NCBI RefSeq assembly: GCF_030272615.1
Contig: NC_081414.1
Span: 308,369,164-308,433,163, forward strand
Reading direction: 5' to 3'
From: Cryptomeria japonica
Taxonomy: Eukaryota > Streptophyta > Pinopsida > Cupressales > Cupressaceae
Length of the DNA stretch: 64,000 bases
Shown here: piece by piece, positions 48,600-61,403 of the stretch
How the letters are laid out: the number at the start of each line of letters is the position of its first letter
How positions within the stretch are numbered: the first letter of the stretch is position 1
Program-made: the position numbers and the translations under genes
The notes under the pieces: generated by a model
Databases searched by the model: none
Told to the model about the DNA's origin: nothing
Seen by the model: only the letters and a program-made list of their open reading frames with translations

Positions 48600-49521
48600 A
48601 AAATGGCAACTTCGCTAGGGAAAAAGTTGTCTCGAATGTTTGGAAAAGAAATCAAGTTGTCTATTGTATAGAGTTTTCCATGTCTTTCTATGATTTGATG
48701 GTTGAGCTTTTCTCCCATGTCACAGGACCCAAATCTTTTACCTCGTAGAGTGATGAGTTTCTTAATTTGTCCCTTGTCAGTTTGAGTCAATTCTCATAAA
48801 TGTTGTCGGAGAATCTGTTATAATTCATCTTTCAATGTAAGTTCTATCTAGATCTGTCCATTTTTCAAGATTATTTCATAATACCTCACAAGTTGTGAGT
48901 GGCAACTCTGAGATCTCTGCACCAGTGTGCATTATTTGAAGAAGAATTAGGAAGACCCAAAGAATTTGCAAAAGAGATGAAGCAGGTTTGAGTTCTTGTG
49001 ATGAAGTACACTGGCAGGTTAAGGATATAATCCATATGATGTCATATGATGATAAGGAGGTGTTACAGTGCTGGTTGGGAAACAAATCTGACCTATGAAG
49101 AAATTCCAACTATTCAAATGTTTGTCCTCCACAAGGAGGTGGTGACTCTGTCAGAGATTAGTGTTAAAGATTTAAAGAATTGAATGTGATTTTTCAAATT
49201 CCCAATTATAGAAGATAGCAACTACTGCAAACTCCAAGTATTTTCAAAAAAATTGTCTAAAGATTTTTTTTAAGTGTTCCCTTTGAGTGATTTCAGCACT
49301 GAATTAGGGAAAAGATAAAATCAGTCTCACCTTACTTCTAGGTTTTGTCATTACATTATTTGAAAGAAGTATATTGTGGGATATATGTTCCAAGTGTGAA
49401 GATCTCAACATTTTATTTTAAAAGTGTATATTGTAAAGTTCTGGGATCTTGTGTTTCAAAGGAATTGTAAGAAATAATGTCAAGGGTGTTTGAATTTTTG
49501 CACCCACATATGAGTTCCTGA
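48600..49521 (+). other. Gypsy-2 leader with possible primer-binding site
   Basis: TGGCAACTTCGCTAGGG at 48605, five bases inside the LTR, has the position and TGG start expected of a primer-binding site. The remaining ~900 bases have no clear frame. Confidence 0.5.
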
Positions 49522-50220
49522 GTGATCACATCTTATGGGTTGTCAAAATCATGTAATAGAAGAGGTTTTAGTGTTCAGAGGTATTTAGCTCTTGATTTAA
49601 GCCATGTGCATGACTCCCCAAGTGTTGTACCGCCTAAGATTAGGAAGGAGATTCCAAAGTTCAAAGGTTTATATTTCGAGTCTACTGAAAAACATCTGCA
49701 AGAGTTTTCAGATTTGATGTGATATTTTGACATAAGTCAGGAAAGTGTTTTCATGAATCTTTTTGTTCAATCTTTGAAAGAAGATGCCAGAGATTGTTTT
49801 TCTTACTTACCAGGATATTCCATCTCTTCATGGGATGAACTAAAGGCAGCATTCATGGAACAATTTGGTGAAAGAGTTGATCCGGGTTCAGTTATAAAAA
49901 GATTCATGAATATTAAAAAGGAAGAATATGAGTTAGTCCCGATTTTCAATCTTAGATTTGTAAAATCATTGGATGACATTCGTAGTAGCTATAGGCCAAA
50001 TAATGCAGTATGCTTAGTTGTTTACCTAGCTGAATTTGATTAGGAAATGAGTTATTTGATGAGAGACAAAGATCCTAAAACCATGCACTAGGCTTATAGA
50101 ATAACAATGGACATTGAGAACAACTTGAAATATGAAATCCCAAGGGGTTACTTATCTACAAGAGTGTGTTGTCCTAAGATACTAGATATCCAAGAAAGGT
50201 GTGAATAAAGAGGTAAAGAC
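49522..50220 (+). pseudogene. Gypsy-2 gag
   Basis: Forward frame 1 encodes a Retrotrans_gag-like capsid: PKIRKEIPKFKGLYFESTEK, then MNLFVQSLKEDARDCFSYLP and SSWDELKAAFMEQFGE, then IKRFMNIKKEEYELVPIFNLRF. These match the F-x-x-S-L-x-x-x-A-x-x-W/F-x-x-L-P and W-x-x-L-x-x-x-F-x-x-x-F pattern of plant Gypsy gag. Stops at about 49721, 50042 and later interrupt it. It would form the particle shell. Confidence 0.8.
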
Positions 50221-51830
50221 CAATGTTTAAATGTTTGCATCCCTATAGACCATATTAATCGTGTTGTGACCTATGATTTAAACAAAAATATGAGCAAAGA
50301 GAACTTGTCTCAGATAGTAATTATTCCTCATGTCAGTGAAGAGAAGGTTAGTGAGAAGTTATGAGATACAACTGATACAGAGATGGAGATAATGTCAGTC
50401 ACTTCACCAAATAACAACATCAATAGTTATTCCAGGAAGGAGATCCCACAAGGGATTCATCAGTAGTCTTGTGTTTCTAGTAAATCCAAGAGCATGTATG
50501 AAGAATTGGAAAGTTGTACATCTGATGAAGAAAATGCAAGTATGCAGGATTTTAAAGGTATGAATTTAGTTTCTCAGAAATCAATTATATATGATAACTA
50601 AAATTCGGATGATGAGGTGCCACCATTTTTGGCTGATAATGTTTGTGAGATAGAAAGTTGCATGGTGTGTTCAAATAAGGAAAGTATGTCGTAGCTTGTG
50701 TCTAGGCCATAGGGATTCATCCAAAGTAATGTGCATGAAGAGTTGGTTGAGGTATGTGTCCTTGAAAAATATGTTTTCAATAGTTACATACCAATTATTC
50801 CATTACAAATAGTTGTGTATGAAAGTACTCAAAGGTTAATGAATGATAAGGAGATTACATTAGACAAATATATAGATCAGCCATATAATGAGTTTTCTTT
50901 GTGTGAGAGGTTTGATTCATATGAAGAATTTGGAAGTGAAGAAGATGAAATAGGTTGTGATGAAACCTGTTATTTTGATGATTTTGAGGATTTCTTTAAA
51001 TCTATTTTAGAAACATTTTTGACTTGTGAATGCGAGGGTGATTTTCTTTCTGATGTTACAAGTGCTGACATTGAATATGAGAGTGTGGAGTTTATTGATA
51101 TTGTCCAAGGCTGTAAAGTAAGTGAAGAAGATTGATCCTTTGGTGCTCCACATGACCTTTTAAAACTAGAATTGGAATATTTTATTGTGCACGAGGATAG
51201 TTTTGTTGAGAAGAGTAGTAATGATGCCTTTGCATCATTCAATGATTCAAGTATACAAAGTAGTGATCACGAGTCAATGACTATGTCAATAGGAAATAGA
51301 AGTGAATTAGAATGGTTTTCAAATATATATATTTTTAAACCGGTTGTTATGATGATGGACCAGCATATGAGAGAATTTCCTTTGACATTTGTGATGAATT
51401 TGTATTATGTTTGCTAGAATGCTTAAATGATGAATATGTTATGGAGGTGCAAACAGACGAAGAGACCAATTTTCATGATGCCAGTTGCAAAATAGAGTAT
51501 GAAGTGTTTCACTTCTTTTTTCAGCTTGATGGGGCTATCATGAAACTTGTTGAATGTTGCTATCAACATTTTTTTATTTCAGATATTGAGCACGGGTTTT
51601 GTTTATTTCAAGAAATCCCTGGTGATAAGGTTCAGATCAATGGAGGGTGCACTGGGATAAAAGGTTTTTTTGACATGTTGAAGGATATAGAGATCGTTGG
51701 TCATGAACAACTATATGACAGTAATATCTCTAGATTTTTCAAGATGCAATGTGATCATAACTACATTTATGATAGAGGGAAACATTGGTTGATTTTGACA
51801 GATAGAATTGGGCCATCACATGTGGTTTGA
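50221..51830 (+). pseudogene. Gypsy-2 post-gag acidic frame of unknown function
   Basis: Continues in the same frame as gag with scattered stops. Largest open pieces: 50731-51135, then 51172-51417 in the same frame, then a +/- shift into 51411-51830. It is rich in D/E/S/F/Y (for example SYEEFGSEEDEIGCDETCYF). No protease, RT or integrase motif is visible. It ends cleanly with GPSHVV and TGA. The frame runs for ~540 codons if its breaks are ignored, so it was probably once one gag-extension ORF. Function not recognised. Confidence 0.5.
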
Positions 51831-52120
51831 CCTTTAGGCTACAAGCAACTTGGGGTAGAGTAATCTTTCCTGAATCTATGCCCAATGGAGTAGTTACTTT
51901 TTCCCTCTTGAATTGCTTGTTCAAGGACAATTCTTGAAGCTCTACTTTTCTTAAACTAGTTGTTATCCATGAGCATTAGTTAGGTTTCTTTGGTAGTGTA
52001 GTTTCCTTTCTAATGAAGTTTCTCTATCCAGGTAACTTCTTTTTGGGTCTTCTTTGCAAATGGTCTGCTTCACCAAATATTCTTGTTTCTCACCTTATTC
52101 CTATGAAAAACTAGAGCTAC
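51831..52120 (+). other. Gypsy-2 sequence before the 3' LTR
   Basis: About 290 bases with no strong polypurine tract; GAAAAACTAGAG directly before the LTR is the only purine-rich candidate. Confidence 0.45.
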
Positions 52121-53545
52121 TGATAGTCCTAAAAATAACTGCATAAGAGTTTCCATATTTGAGCCAAAATATTGGTCATTTTAGTTTTGTTTTTCCCTCT
52201 ATCAAAGTTCAAGGTCTAGATTTTAGGGTTTGTGAATATCGAATTAAGTCTTGTGAAGAAAAAACCCTAACCTTGTTATATTTTGTCATTACCTTTTTCC
52301 ACTTGAGCCAAGGGTCGGTTACCGTTGGCGGGGCCATTTTACTTCCTAAAGAATTAAGTCATCTTCAGCGGGCCCCTTATATTTTCCTATCTAAAAATTC
52401 TAAATACTTCAGCCAGTAGATAAAGGCAGTTTAGATCTGATGGTCCCCACTTCCCCATTGTCGAAAGTGCAGGGAAAATAAAGACTGTGACATCACGAGA
52501 TGATGCCACATGTTTTCGGTAGAGAGGGACAAGCTGACGGTTTGACTTTTTGAGACCTCATGTTACTGATTCTCAAGAGGTAAAGACCGGCTTACTAATG
52601 GCCCCATCAATTTGCACATTTTTCAAATGAACGGTGATGTTATGATTTGGGTGAAAAGGTGCTTGATTTCTAATTTGCAAAGGATGGTGGGAACTGTGGT
52701 TGCACGGTAAAGTGCAAACATATTTGATGGCCCTCATATCCTCGAGAAAGAAAATGCAAGAAGTTTAAGGACCACGCATCACGAGATGATGTCACATGTC
52801 CCGAGCTAACTAAAAAGACCGACAATGGGTCCACTGACAGTGTTAGGTTAGAAGATGATATGGCACTGCTATGTCACATGTTTAATGGGCCCATAAGCCT
52901 CGATGGAATGTCAATTGCCACATTGACCATTAGTGATCATTAGATTTGCCAGGATGGGCAGGATTTATGGCTGAGTTTCAAATTGATTTGAAAAGGGTCA
53001 TTAAAGGTATTGGTTGTCGCTCGCACAGGAAAGATAGAATGAATGGAATACATGCTTGTCCACTTGGAGAAGATCATGTTGAAATTTTGAATGTTGACTC
53101 ATCCCTGAGGGACCTTGCTAAAGGTTTCTATTGGGTCAACCTTGATTAGACAAGTAAGGACATTGTCTCAGAGGCATGAAAGGATTGGAATAACTTTTGA
53201 GTTGGATATGAAGGATCACGGGTTCCTCGATGAAATTGGAGATTGCTTGTTGATAGGGATTCTGAAGCAGAAAATTGTACACTCAAGGAGGAATAAGATC
53301 AGAATAAAATCATTCACCTAGAGTGAGCTTATGTAGGAGGCAGTGTATTGATGGTCTAGAGATGACAATGACCTAGGCTTGATAGGCATGATTGCTGGAA
53401 TCCATAGCTGGCAGGATGAGCAGAAAATATCAGGATGATGATTCTTCACATGAATGAGCACCACCATTTTTGAATTGAACTTCGGTTATAAATTTAGTAG
53501 GGTGGTGATTAATGGGTAGAAAAGAATACAAAATTCTTCATTTTC

Positions 53546-53963
53546 CTCTCATTCTTGATTTAGCCACATTGAGTCTTTTCTCTTCTACTACTTCTTTGTA
53601 ATCAAAGTGATTATTGAGAGCTTCTATTCAATCTAGCAACTCTTCTCCATTGAGGTTTCCTCCATATGTGGGTAATCCATCTAGGTTGTCTTTAGAAATA
53701 GATTTGACTGCATCTAGGAATAATTTTTGGTCTTGAGGCATAGCTACTGCTACTAGTTCCTCTCCATCTTCCACTTCTTCATCAGTCTCATCACCCCATT
53801 TTGTCTTAACCTTCCCCTTCTCCTTCTTTGCCTCTCTGGTTCCTCTGGTTCCTTCTGCATCCTTCAATCCTTCTATCATCTCTGCCACCATCTGTCGGAT
53901 GGCTTCTAGAGTCATTGCCTTTGGAGGCATTGAACTTGCTTTTGATTCTTCACAATCTGACAT
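53546..53963 (-). pseudogene. Truncated Gypsy gag N-terminus inside the Gypsy-2 3' LTR
   Basis: Minus-strand ATG at 53963. Reads MTLEAIRQMVAEMIEGLKD, then a charged KEKGKVKTKWGDETDEEVED linker, then LPTYGGNLNGEELLD, a stop, and IEALNNHFDYKEVVEEKRL. This is the conserved start of the gag capsid in chromovirus-like Gypsy elements. One nonsense codon (TGG to TGA or TAG type, near 53626). The frame is cut at about 53546, where Gypsy-2 LTR sequence resumes, so everything downstream is lost. Confidence 0.8.
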
Positions 53964-53984
53964 ACACCAAATCTTTCAAAGAAT

Positions 53985-53997
53985 GGCTTTGATACCA
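53985..53997 (-). other. Primer-binding site of the truncated Gypsy
   Basis: Minus strand TGGTATCAAAGCC, three bases inside the LTR edge; tRNA-Met type. Confidence 0.8.
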
Positions 53998-54000
53998 CTC

Positions 54001-55573
54001 TGATGCAAAGAGTCTTGGAGCCTTTGTTTGTTACACCTTCTCGAGTGACTTGTCCTACTCAACCCCACAACTACTCAAGTCCTTCATGTGGCACTTGGAA
54101 GGGATTATGATAATTAGACCTCCAAGGTCTAAAACTTCTTGAATTGCCTCCTAGGTATAGCCAATGGTTTCTGGACAATCAACTTCAACACTTGAGGTTG
54201 TCACCTCAGTTACTCACACACTCCTCTCCTAGGCTCCAACCACTCCTGCAAGGATCTTAACACACAATCTCTTCCTATGGTTTCCCAATTCATTAACAAG
54301 GGTTATTCAATGTTTTTTGATGTTTAAGACTCACCAAATCCATCACCTTGGCTTCTTAACCCTTCTAGGTCTCTATCGACACCTAATTAGGCCTAATTGC
54401 ATTAGCCCTCCCTAGGCGGTTTTAGGGGTTTAATTTGCAAAAGTCCCAAATAAGACTAGGAATAAATCATGTATTTGAGTACCCATTTGGAAGTTACATA
54501 CAATACTAGAAAAGTGCAGTTGCGTTATCTGTGCAAGTGGGGTTTCCAATGCTGCACTATTTTGAGGGGTTTTAGGCCTAGCCGGTGGATTGGCAAGATA
54601 GGTCTAGAAATATTCACAATTCAAATCTCCTGCTCCAAAAACCTTGGTAACCTTTAAGGGAACTTAGAGGGATTTTCATTCATATGTCACTTGGACCTGC
54701 ACCAATCTTCATGTGCTCACAAATCACAGTTCTCCTATTGTCCTAACTCACCTCTCAGCAGTGAGCCTAGGGTTTCATTGTTTCTCCTCCTCTTGGACCT
54801 AACACATCACACACCCTATTCCTAAGCTATGTATAAACCCTAACCTATCATTATTAGTGATTTCAATAGGTTCCATCAAAGAATGCTCAAGTTAGAGCCA
54901 TTTCTTGCTCTTAAACCCTACTTGCAAGGGTTTTGCTCCTAGTTGCAAAGAATGAAAGAAATCTCTACAACTTGGAACAATAAAACCTGAAAATAAACCT
55001 TAATGAAATAAAATACAATGAACATACAAATATGGAAATTATTTTACACCATCTAGTCCGTACTGGACCGTACAAGCAAGAAAAAACTGTCAAAAACTAG
55101 TGGAAACAAGGTTGCTTCACAAACCAAAAAACTACTCTTGCATTTACAATCCTCCAACCTATAAAATGAAGTGAAATTTGGTTTATATCCACTTGTTTCA
55201 GTTTGTTCAACCAACTTCCTAACGCCCATAACCAAAAATGCAATTTTTTCAAGAAATTGCAAGATGTTGCTCAACAACTTTTGACAACTTTTGCTCCAAG
55301 ATGCAATTTTGCATTCTATTGCATTATAAGACTCAATTGATTCCTAATACATGAATACTCTCATTTGGAGTATTTTGCCTATGAACTACCTAAGCATCTC
55401 ACTTCTTAGGCTAACAACATCCTGAGCACAATTGACTCAAACCAAAATTTGGACAACTCAACCATGGTTCTACTAAGTCCTCAATGGTTGGTCCATTATT
55501 ACATCACAAATTAACACAAAACCTAGAAATAAATCAAATCTTTCATTGTTGGAGTGCTAGGTGCCCTGCACCA
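54001..55573 (-). mobile_element. LTR of the truncated minus-strand Gypsy
   Basis: 1573 bp, plus-strand ends TGATGCAAAGAGTC and CCCTGCACCA, with primer site and gag start directly to its left in sense order. Only the 5' end of this element remains. Confidence 0.8.
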
Positions 55574-55644
55574 ATAAGTATCTTGAGGAATCAACTTGGT
55601 CTCTGTTTCTCACAATGTAAACCCGTTTATTTTGGGAACCAACA

Positions 55645-57128
55645 GGGACACCTATTTTAAAATACAAGTAATGCCTTTTGTAGTTAGGGTCACCCCTTAT
55701 AACAATCAAGGTCACCCCTTAGGTATCCAAGGATTTGTAGATGCTATAGGGTTCCCAAAGGCCTACTATTTTATAACAAATAATTCCAAAGGGTCCCTAA
55801 TTATCCCTCAAGATATATAGGAAACTAATAGTATCTTATCATGAAATCATGACAATAATTGGGGAGCAAAAACCCAAACAATCAAGGAGATAGGTTAGTG
55901 CCTAGAGTAATTTCCCAAGACAAGGAGAGATCTACCCAATTTATACATTGTTAAATAATTACTTGGGCTAAGTACTCGAGCAGACAAATTATTATCTATA
56001 GTGTCATAAATTATTCTCTGTAATGGTGCATGCATAACATGGAACTCTTTTTATCACTTACTTTAGTTTCCCTTCCCCTAGTATATTTTTAGGACCATTT
56101 CTAGGCTTGGCCTTACTTCCAACTTAAGAGATATGCTTTGTGTTGTCCTAAACCTTTATTGATGACCTTATTCTCATAACTTTGTCAAATGCTAAATCTA
56201 GAGTTTGGTCCTTAGTCATACTCCCGTTGGCTATTTTATCCTATTTGGACATGTGTTTGTGTGTGGACAACATGCAAAATGTTAAGAAACTCTTAGGGTG
56301 AGACTTTTTCTTGAGTGATGAAACCTTGATTTTAGTTTTTGAACATTGTATGTCGACCTATACTTAAGGTCACCCTTGTGGTCCTTATTAATACACATAC
56401 CTTTTTAATTATCAAGCATTATGTGAATTATATAGTGAAGCCCTATTGGAATGAACATCTAGCTCTACAATTTTAAAAGGTTGTACTTGAACCATGAAAA
56501 AGATCTACAACTATTGGCTCTTTATCATCTTGGTTGAATCTCTATGAATGTTGCAAAATGATTGGAATCACTAATTGATGATCATCTTTTACCTCTCAAT
56601 TTTAATTTTATATGCTTCATTATTCATTCTTATATTCAAGGTTTTGATCACCTAACCTAGTTTGTCATGTTTTGTTGCCCTTGAGAATAGTATTTCCATT
56701 GGGTTATAATCTTTTATTACCTTGTTTGAAGCATATTGAAAACTATTCTAACACAGTTGAGTAAGGTTTTCTTTTTTTAATTTATTTTTTCATTACTCAC
56801 CACAATCATAGACATGATTAGGATTTAGATAAAAAATTACTACTTTTATCAAATTTGAAGCAACCCCACAAAATACAACAAAGAAAAATTAGGTAAGGTG
56901 TTCGATTCTCCATGTGGTCATGTTGAATTGGCAATCAAATCAATGGTAAGAAAGTAATGGCTCTCTACTAATCTTGGTTCTTTATATATAATTATTTCAT
57001 CTCATTTCCTTTCTATCTATATGGACTTGTTTCTTGAAAAAGAAATGGTTTGTGCCCTTTCCAATGCATACATTCAACCCTTCCTTTTTTCAATCTTAGA
57101 CCTTGACAATGCACTGGAGAATTAATAT
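55645..57128. other. Intergenic, nothing firmly recognised
   Basis: Right flank of Gypsy-2. TGTCATAAATTA at about 56010 resembles the LTR start proposed at 60526 but may be chance. No supported gene. Confidence 0.45.
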
Positions 57129-57449
57129 TTGGTGAATCGTGATCTCCCAATTGGAGGGTTTATGGAGAAGAAGAATTTGATTTCAAATGCTTCTTATACT
57201 GAATTTCTCTTCACCATAAGAGCTAGGCTCATTTGTGGTGATTTTCATAACACATTTCTTGTAATGGAAAGGCTTAATATAAGGGTTTACTTAGAGGTTC
57301 TCATTGAGGCACTAGATCAAACCTCTACACTTCATCTTCTTTTTTATCATCCTATTCATGAGATTGGTTCTCCCCTGCGAGGAAATCCACTTCAAGTGGT
57401 ACCTCTAGATGCTTCTAGTCCCAACAATTTTCTCATGAGATTTATATAA
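57129..57449 (+). other. Unrecognised 106-codon open frame
   Basis: Forward frame open from a GTG codon to TAA (57447-57449). Contents such as LEVLIEALDQTSTLHLLF match nothing I recognise. It lies upstream of the Gypsy-3 gag-protease remnant on the same strand, so it could be part of that element's 5' region. No start context or homology to support a gene. Confidence 0.2.
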
Positions 57450-58497
57450 TGTTGTTACTAGTTTTAGGTTGGGTTCTTTGTGATCATATTTTTTATAATC
57501 TGATTTTGGATCAGGTTTTTTGTTCTTTGCTATTCATTACCTTTGTTTGCATGGTGGTTCTTAGCATATATATTGCTTAAGAATTTATTCTAATCAAATT
57601 TTTATATTAATATAATATTTTACTAACTATTGTCACTTTTATTTTATTTTTTAAATCAAATTTTCTATTTATAGAAGTAGGAATATCAAAATAAATATTT
57701 GACTAAGGCAAATTTTCATATGGTTGCCAACATCTCTCCTTATTTGTGTCTACACAAGTACAATCTCAAAGCTAGAAAGATTAGAGGATGACAAGGGAGA
57801 TAAAAAAAAGCACTAAACTAAAGTGAAAAATGAGTACTATAGTATATAGTTCTACATGGTTCATTGACATTAGGACAATGACTTCCTATTTTTGGTGACA
57901 AGTTCCCATATGTTCCCTCTTTTTAAACATGTAGTTGTCTATGTAACTAATCATTAAATAAAATTAGATTTTCATGTTTCTTAGTATAAATAAACCACAT
58001 TACTATAAATTCATCCTCTTCACAATGAAGGAACAAAACCCATGCAACTTGTCTTGAGATTGAGGACATTATCCAAGCACAACACCTTTGGTCAATTTTT
58101 GTTCTAATGTTTTGTGGGGGAAGATTGATACGAGTTAATTCATATATAAGTTTAGGATCTCTTTTTCATAAAATATTTTGGTGAATCTAACCGATCTTAT
58201 TCTTTATAAATATTCTATTTTTTTGGATATATTCTTTGTCTTTATTGTGTTTGATTAGCTGATTAATTGATTAGGCACTTTTACATTTCCAAATATATTG
58301 TTTGTTTAGTTTACAAAACATAAATAGTTAAACATTTTTTTATTTTTATTTTTCTTTTGGATTAGAAAACCAAACTATTAAAAAAAATTATTCTATCTTT
58401 CAATCAACATTTACTATCTTATCATCATTCTTCTTCTACTTCTCTTGTCTCTTCTCTTATATATTCACACTTTTGTAGAAAGTAAGATTATCTGACT
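57450..58497. other. AT-rich, probably internal or LTR sequence of Gypsy-3
   Basis: A purine-rich TTTTGTGGGGGAAGA at about 58111 could be a polypurine tract. No domain and no paired LTR was found. Confidence 0.3.
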
Positions 58498-59857
58498 ATG
58501 TCAGGTCTCTTTCTACAAAATTTTGATGCATTTGATGAGCTGATTAGTAGTGATGATTTTGATATGCTAGATGAATCCCTTGCAGACTTCAAATCAATAG
58601 AATATTCCCCTACGACTCCTAGAACATCTCTTTGTGAAAGATTAATTAACAAAAAATATGTTTCTAGTTCTCAAAATGAATTTGTGAAACCAAAAATTAT
58701 TGTGCATATTTTCCTAAATGTTACTCAACCACAAACTAATTCTATTTCTTATTGTTTGAGTTGTTTTAAATCCACCTCAACCTCCTAGATATATTCTAAA
58801 CTTTATAAGATGACTTACTCAAAATAATAACCTTGGTCAAAATGTGTCACAAGCACCGCAGTGTCATGTAATCACTCACACATACAACACTTAAAATATT
58901 AAGAAACATAAAAAAAATACCATTTGTTTCTCCTTCTTTTCCATCTCCTCAACCTATTCTTCCTCTCGCATCATATCTTTCTCAACATGTTTGTAAAGTG
59001 TATGATCTTATCGAGCAACATTAAGCTACTCCAACTAAAATATCACTCTAGGACTTGTTGAAAACCTCTCTTGCATACCACAAAATACTTCAAGAGGACT
59101 TACAAAATATAGTTGTCACATCTTCTATTAGACTAAATGATGTAGCAATGGGTTGTTAGATTGCATACATGCAAAAAAATTCGATGTTGTCTTCTCACAA
59201 TGTGAGTTACCTTCTCTAGAATTTCAACAACAATATGATGCTCTCATTATTATTGTTTTCATTAATAAAAGTGAAATCAATAATGCCATAATCAATAAAA
59301 AATTAGGCACTAACATTTGTAGAATATATCGAATGCATAAGATTGGTGTAGATATGTCCCTCATTAAACCTGGTTCTCTTTCTATTCATGGATTTAATTA
59401 TGATTTTAGATAATCATTAGGTATAATCGTTCTACCAATTCAAGTAGGACTCGTGAATTTACTAATACCTATCCATGTTATATTTAATGCTCTTTCTTCT
59501 TCTTAGTAGACCATGGATCCATGCCATGGGAACATTCATGTCTACCCTTCATCATAAGATAAAGTTTATATGCATCAATAAGCATTGTATAATTGAGGTT
59601 AATAAAAATTTAAAAAAATTCTTACAAGTAGAGGCTAGATGTCAATCTCCTATTTCTAAAACTCTTAGGCCTTTGATTTCATCTTCAACCAAAGTAGAAC
59701 CACAACCTATTTTTAATAACAACATCATTGGCAAAGAATGTAATTCACCTATGACTATTCTCTTTGGTGATGATTGAGGTTCGTTAGATTTTTCACCTTC
59801 CTTTATTGGACAATATAAAGTCTCACTATCAAAGCCTAAGATTGTTGGTGTTACCAA
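58498..59857 (+). pseudogene. Gypsy-3 gag/protease remnant (Tat/Athila-like)
   Basis: The open piece 58498-58788 starts MSGLFLQNFDAFDELI. Further on, SLxDLLKTSLAYHKILQ (about 59045-59095) resembles the segment preceding the protease in Tat/Athila-type elements. 59280-59420 reads AIINKKLGTNICRI...MSLIKPGSLSIHGF at the position of the protease active site, where the usual D-N/S-G is lost. The distal motif SRPWIHAMGTFMSTLHHKIKF at about 59502-59565 is the recognisable G-R-P-W-I-H block of plant Gypsy proteases. Several frame changes and stops. Family assignment rests on these motifs. Confidence 0.7.
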
Positions 59858-60525
59858 CTGATTGCCTAATAATCCCTATGACTAGCTACCCTCAATAATC
59901 ATGAATGGCCAATGAATAGGAGACAATAAATTTGTTCTCCTCTACACTTTAGGCTCTGTTAGACCTAGAGTTATTCCCTTATTTGTAATATCTAAAATAT
60001 TTATCTCTTCGCACTAGAATATTAATTAGAGAAGAATGTTCTCACTTATTTATCAAGGTCTAATTGTCCTTATATCTCATATTAGATAAATCCTTGATAC
60101 TTTATCTATGATTAGCTCCTTGAGAACATAAATTAACACATAATAAAAAAAGGTAAAAGTTTTTTCTTCTTTATTTGAGAGTTTAAGAATCTAGGCTTTG
60201 AATCAGAATAATAATCTTGAATCGGTGCCTATCTTAGGCAATAGAGTCAACCCTTACATATAAAATTCCTTCTCTATAACAACACAACTTATTACTTAAA
60301 TGGTTGATTAATAGTGTATTGTTGCACTATAGAAATATGTCCAAGAAAGGGTATTATTTATGACTCTTCTTCAATGATCCTTCAATGCAACACACTTTCC
60401 CCAATATTTGATCTTAAACAAGTTTAATCTACTTCTTGAATAGAAGCATAAAATCAAACACACAATATAGAAATTGTATATTGACAAGTTTATAAACCCT
60501 TTGCAACTTCACCTAAAAGGTGCAG
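59858..60525. other. AT-rich, nothing recognised
   Basis: Follows the Gypsy-3 protease remnant on the same strand, but no RT or integrase signature was found. Confidence 0.45.
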
Positions 60526-61260
60526 TGTCATAAATTGTACTCCTTTAATTTATGAGTCCAATTCCACACTCTCCTGGCACTTATTTTAATTCTTCCATTC
60601 CTCTATGCAATATAGGACCATATTATTGTATTAAATTATTATTTAATTTTCTATTACGAGTATTATATTACTTTAATAAATAAAAAATTTCGTGTTTGGG
60701 CCCTTATTTTAAGTGTTCTATTATCTCATTTCATTTTAAGCTTATATGGGTCGTATGTCTTCAATGCATCTTTTTCCCTACTTAAATTAGTATTTTTCAT
60801 ATAAATTACAATTCTAGTATCAGGTCCCTATTATTTCACAACCCTAAAAATTTAGGCCTATTTTTATGAGACTAGTAATCGTTGAATTGTGTTTGATGCT
60901 TTTTAGCCAAAATTTTAGGAGGACAATATGTCGGTCTTGCCATTTTTGGATCTATCTTCAATGTGAAACATGATTATTTTAAGTTGGCCAAAAGTGAATT
61001 TTACCTTGATATCCCTATATAAGACATCACTCCTAATTCTTTTCAATGTCATTTTATGATGATTTATCATTTTATTGCATCAACACATGGAGGACTTATC
61101 CTAAGAGCATTGCATCATCAATTAGAGATATAATCATTTCAATTAAGAATTTTTATTCAAGCTTTTCAATTCATACTTATATTTATTTATCATCATTATT
61201 GTAGGGTTAATTCCAACCTAATGTTTGACTAAGTCAAACCCATATATTACCTAAATACCA
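60526..61260 (+). mobile_element. Possible LTR with TATA box
   Basis: Starts TGTCATAAATTG. Contains TATATAAG at 61016-61023 about 490 bp in, then a transcribed-leader-like stretch ending near GGTTAATTCCAACC. No partner copy in the window and no TSD found, so both edges are provisional. Confidence 0.35.
61016..61023 (+). promoter_or_regulatory. TATA box in the possible LTR
   Basis: TATATAAG in CCCTATATAAGACATCAC, a good TATA context. Confidence 0.4.
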
Positions 61261-61403
61261 TTTTTCTCATCTTTTATACAAGTTTCAAGGTTAGGCAGAG
61301 ATAGGACTAGTGAGACCTGCTTTAGCAAAAAATAGGACTAGGGAACCTAGCACCATAGTTCAAATGGTTTGTCTTGAAAGTTGACCAAACAAAAGTTTAT
61401 AAA

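Larger units (their letters stand above)
45441..55644 (+). mobile_element. Gypsy-2: long-LTR Ty3/Gypsy element with gag but no visible pol
   Basis: Two direct LTRs (45441-48599 and 52121-55644) start TGATAGTCCT and end GGGAACCAACA. The internal region is only ~3.5 kb and contains a gag-like frame plus a long decayed acidic frame. No RT, RNase H or integrase signature was found. Flanks GGAAT (45436-45440) and GGGAC (55645-55649) differ at two positions, so a decayed TSD is possible but unproven. The internal region seems too short for pol, so the parent was probably non-autonomous. Confidence 0.8.
52121..55644 (+). repeat. Gypsy-2 3' LTR, rearranged
   Basis: Matches the 5' LTR from its start to about 53546, then again from 55574 to its end. 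The equivalent of 46867-48525, including the TATA box, is missing and replaced by a truncated foreign Gypsy (53546-55573). Confidence 0.85.

Noticed and set aside
50598-51242. Minus-strand frames opposite Gypsy-2
   Set aside because: Shadows of the acidic plus-strand frame; serine/lysine-rich complements without motifs.
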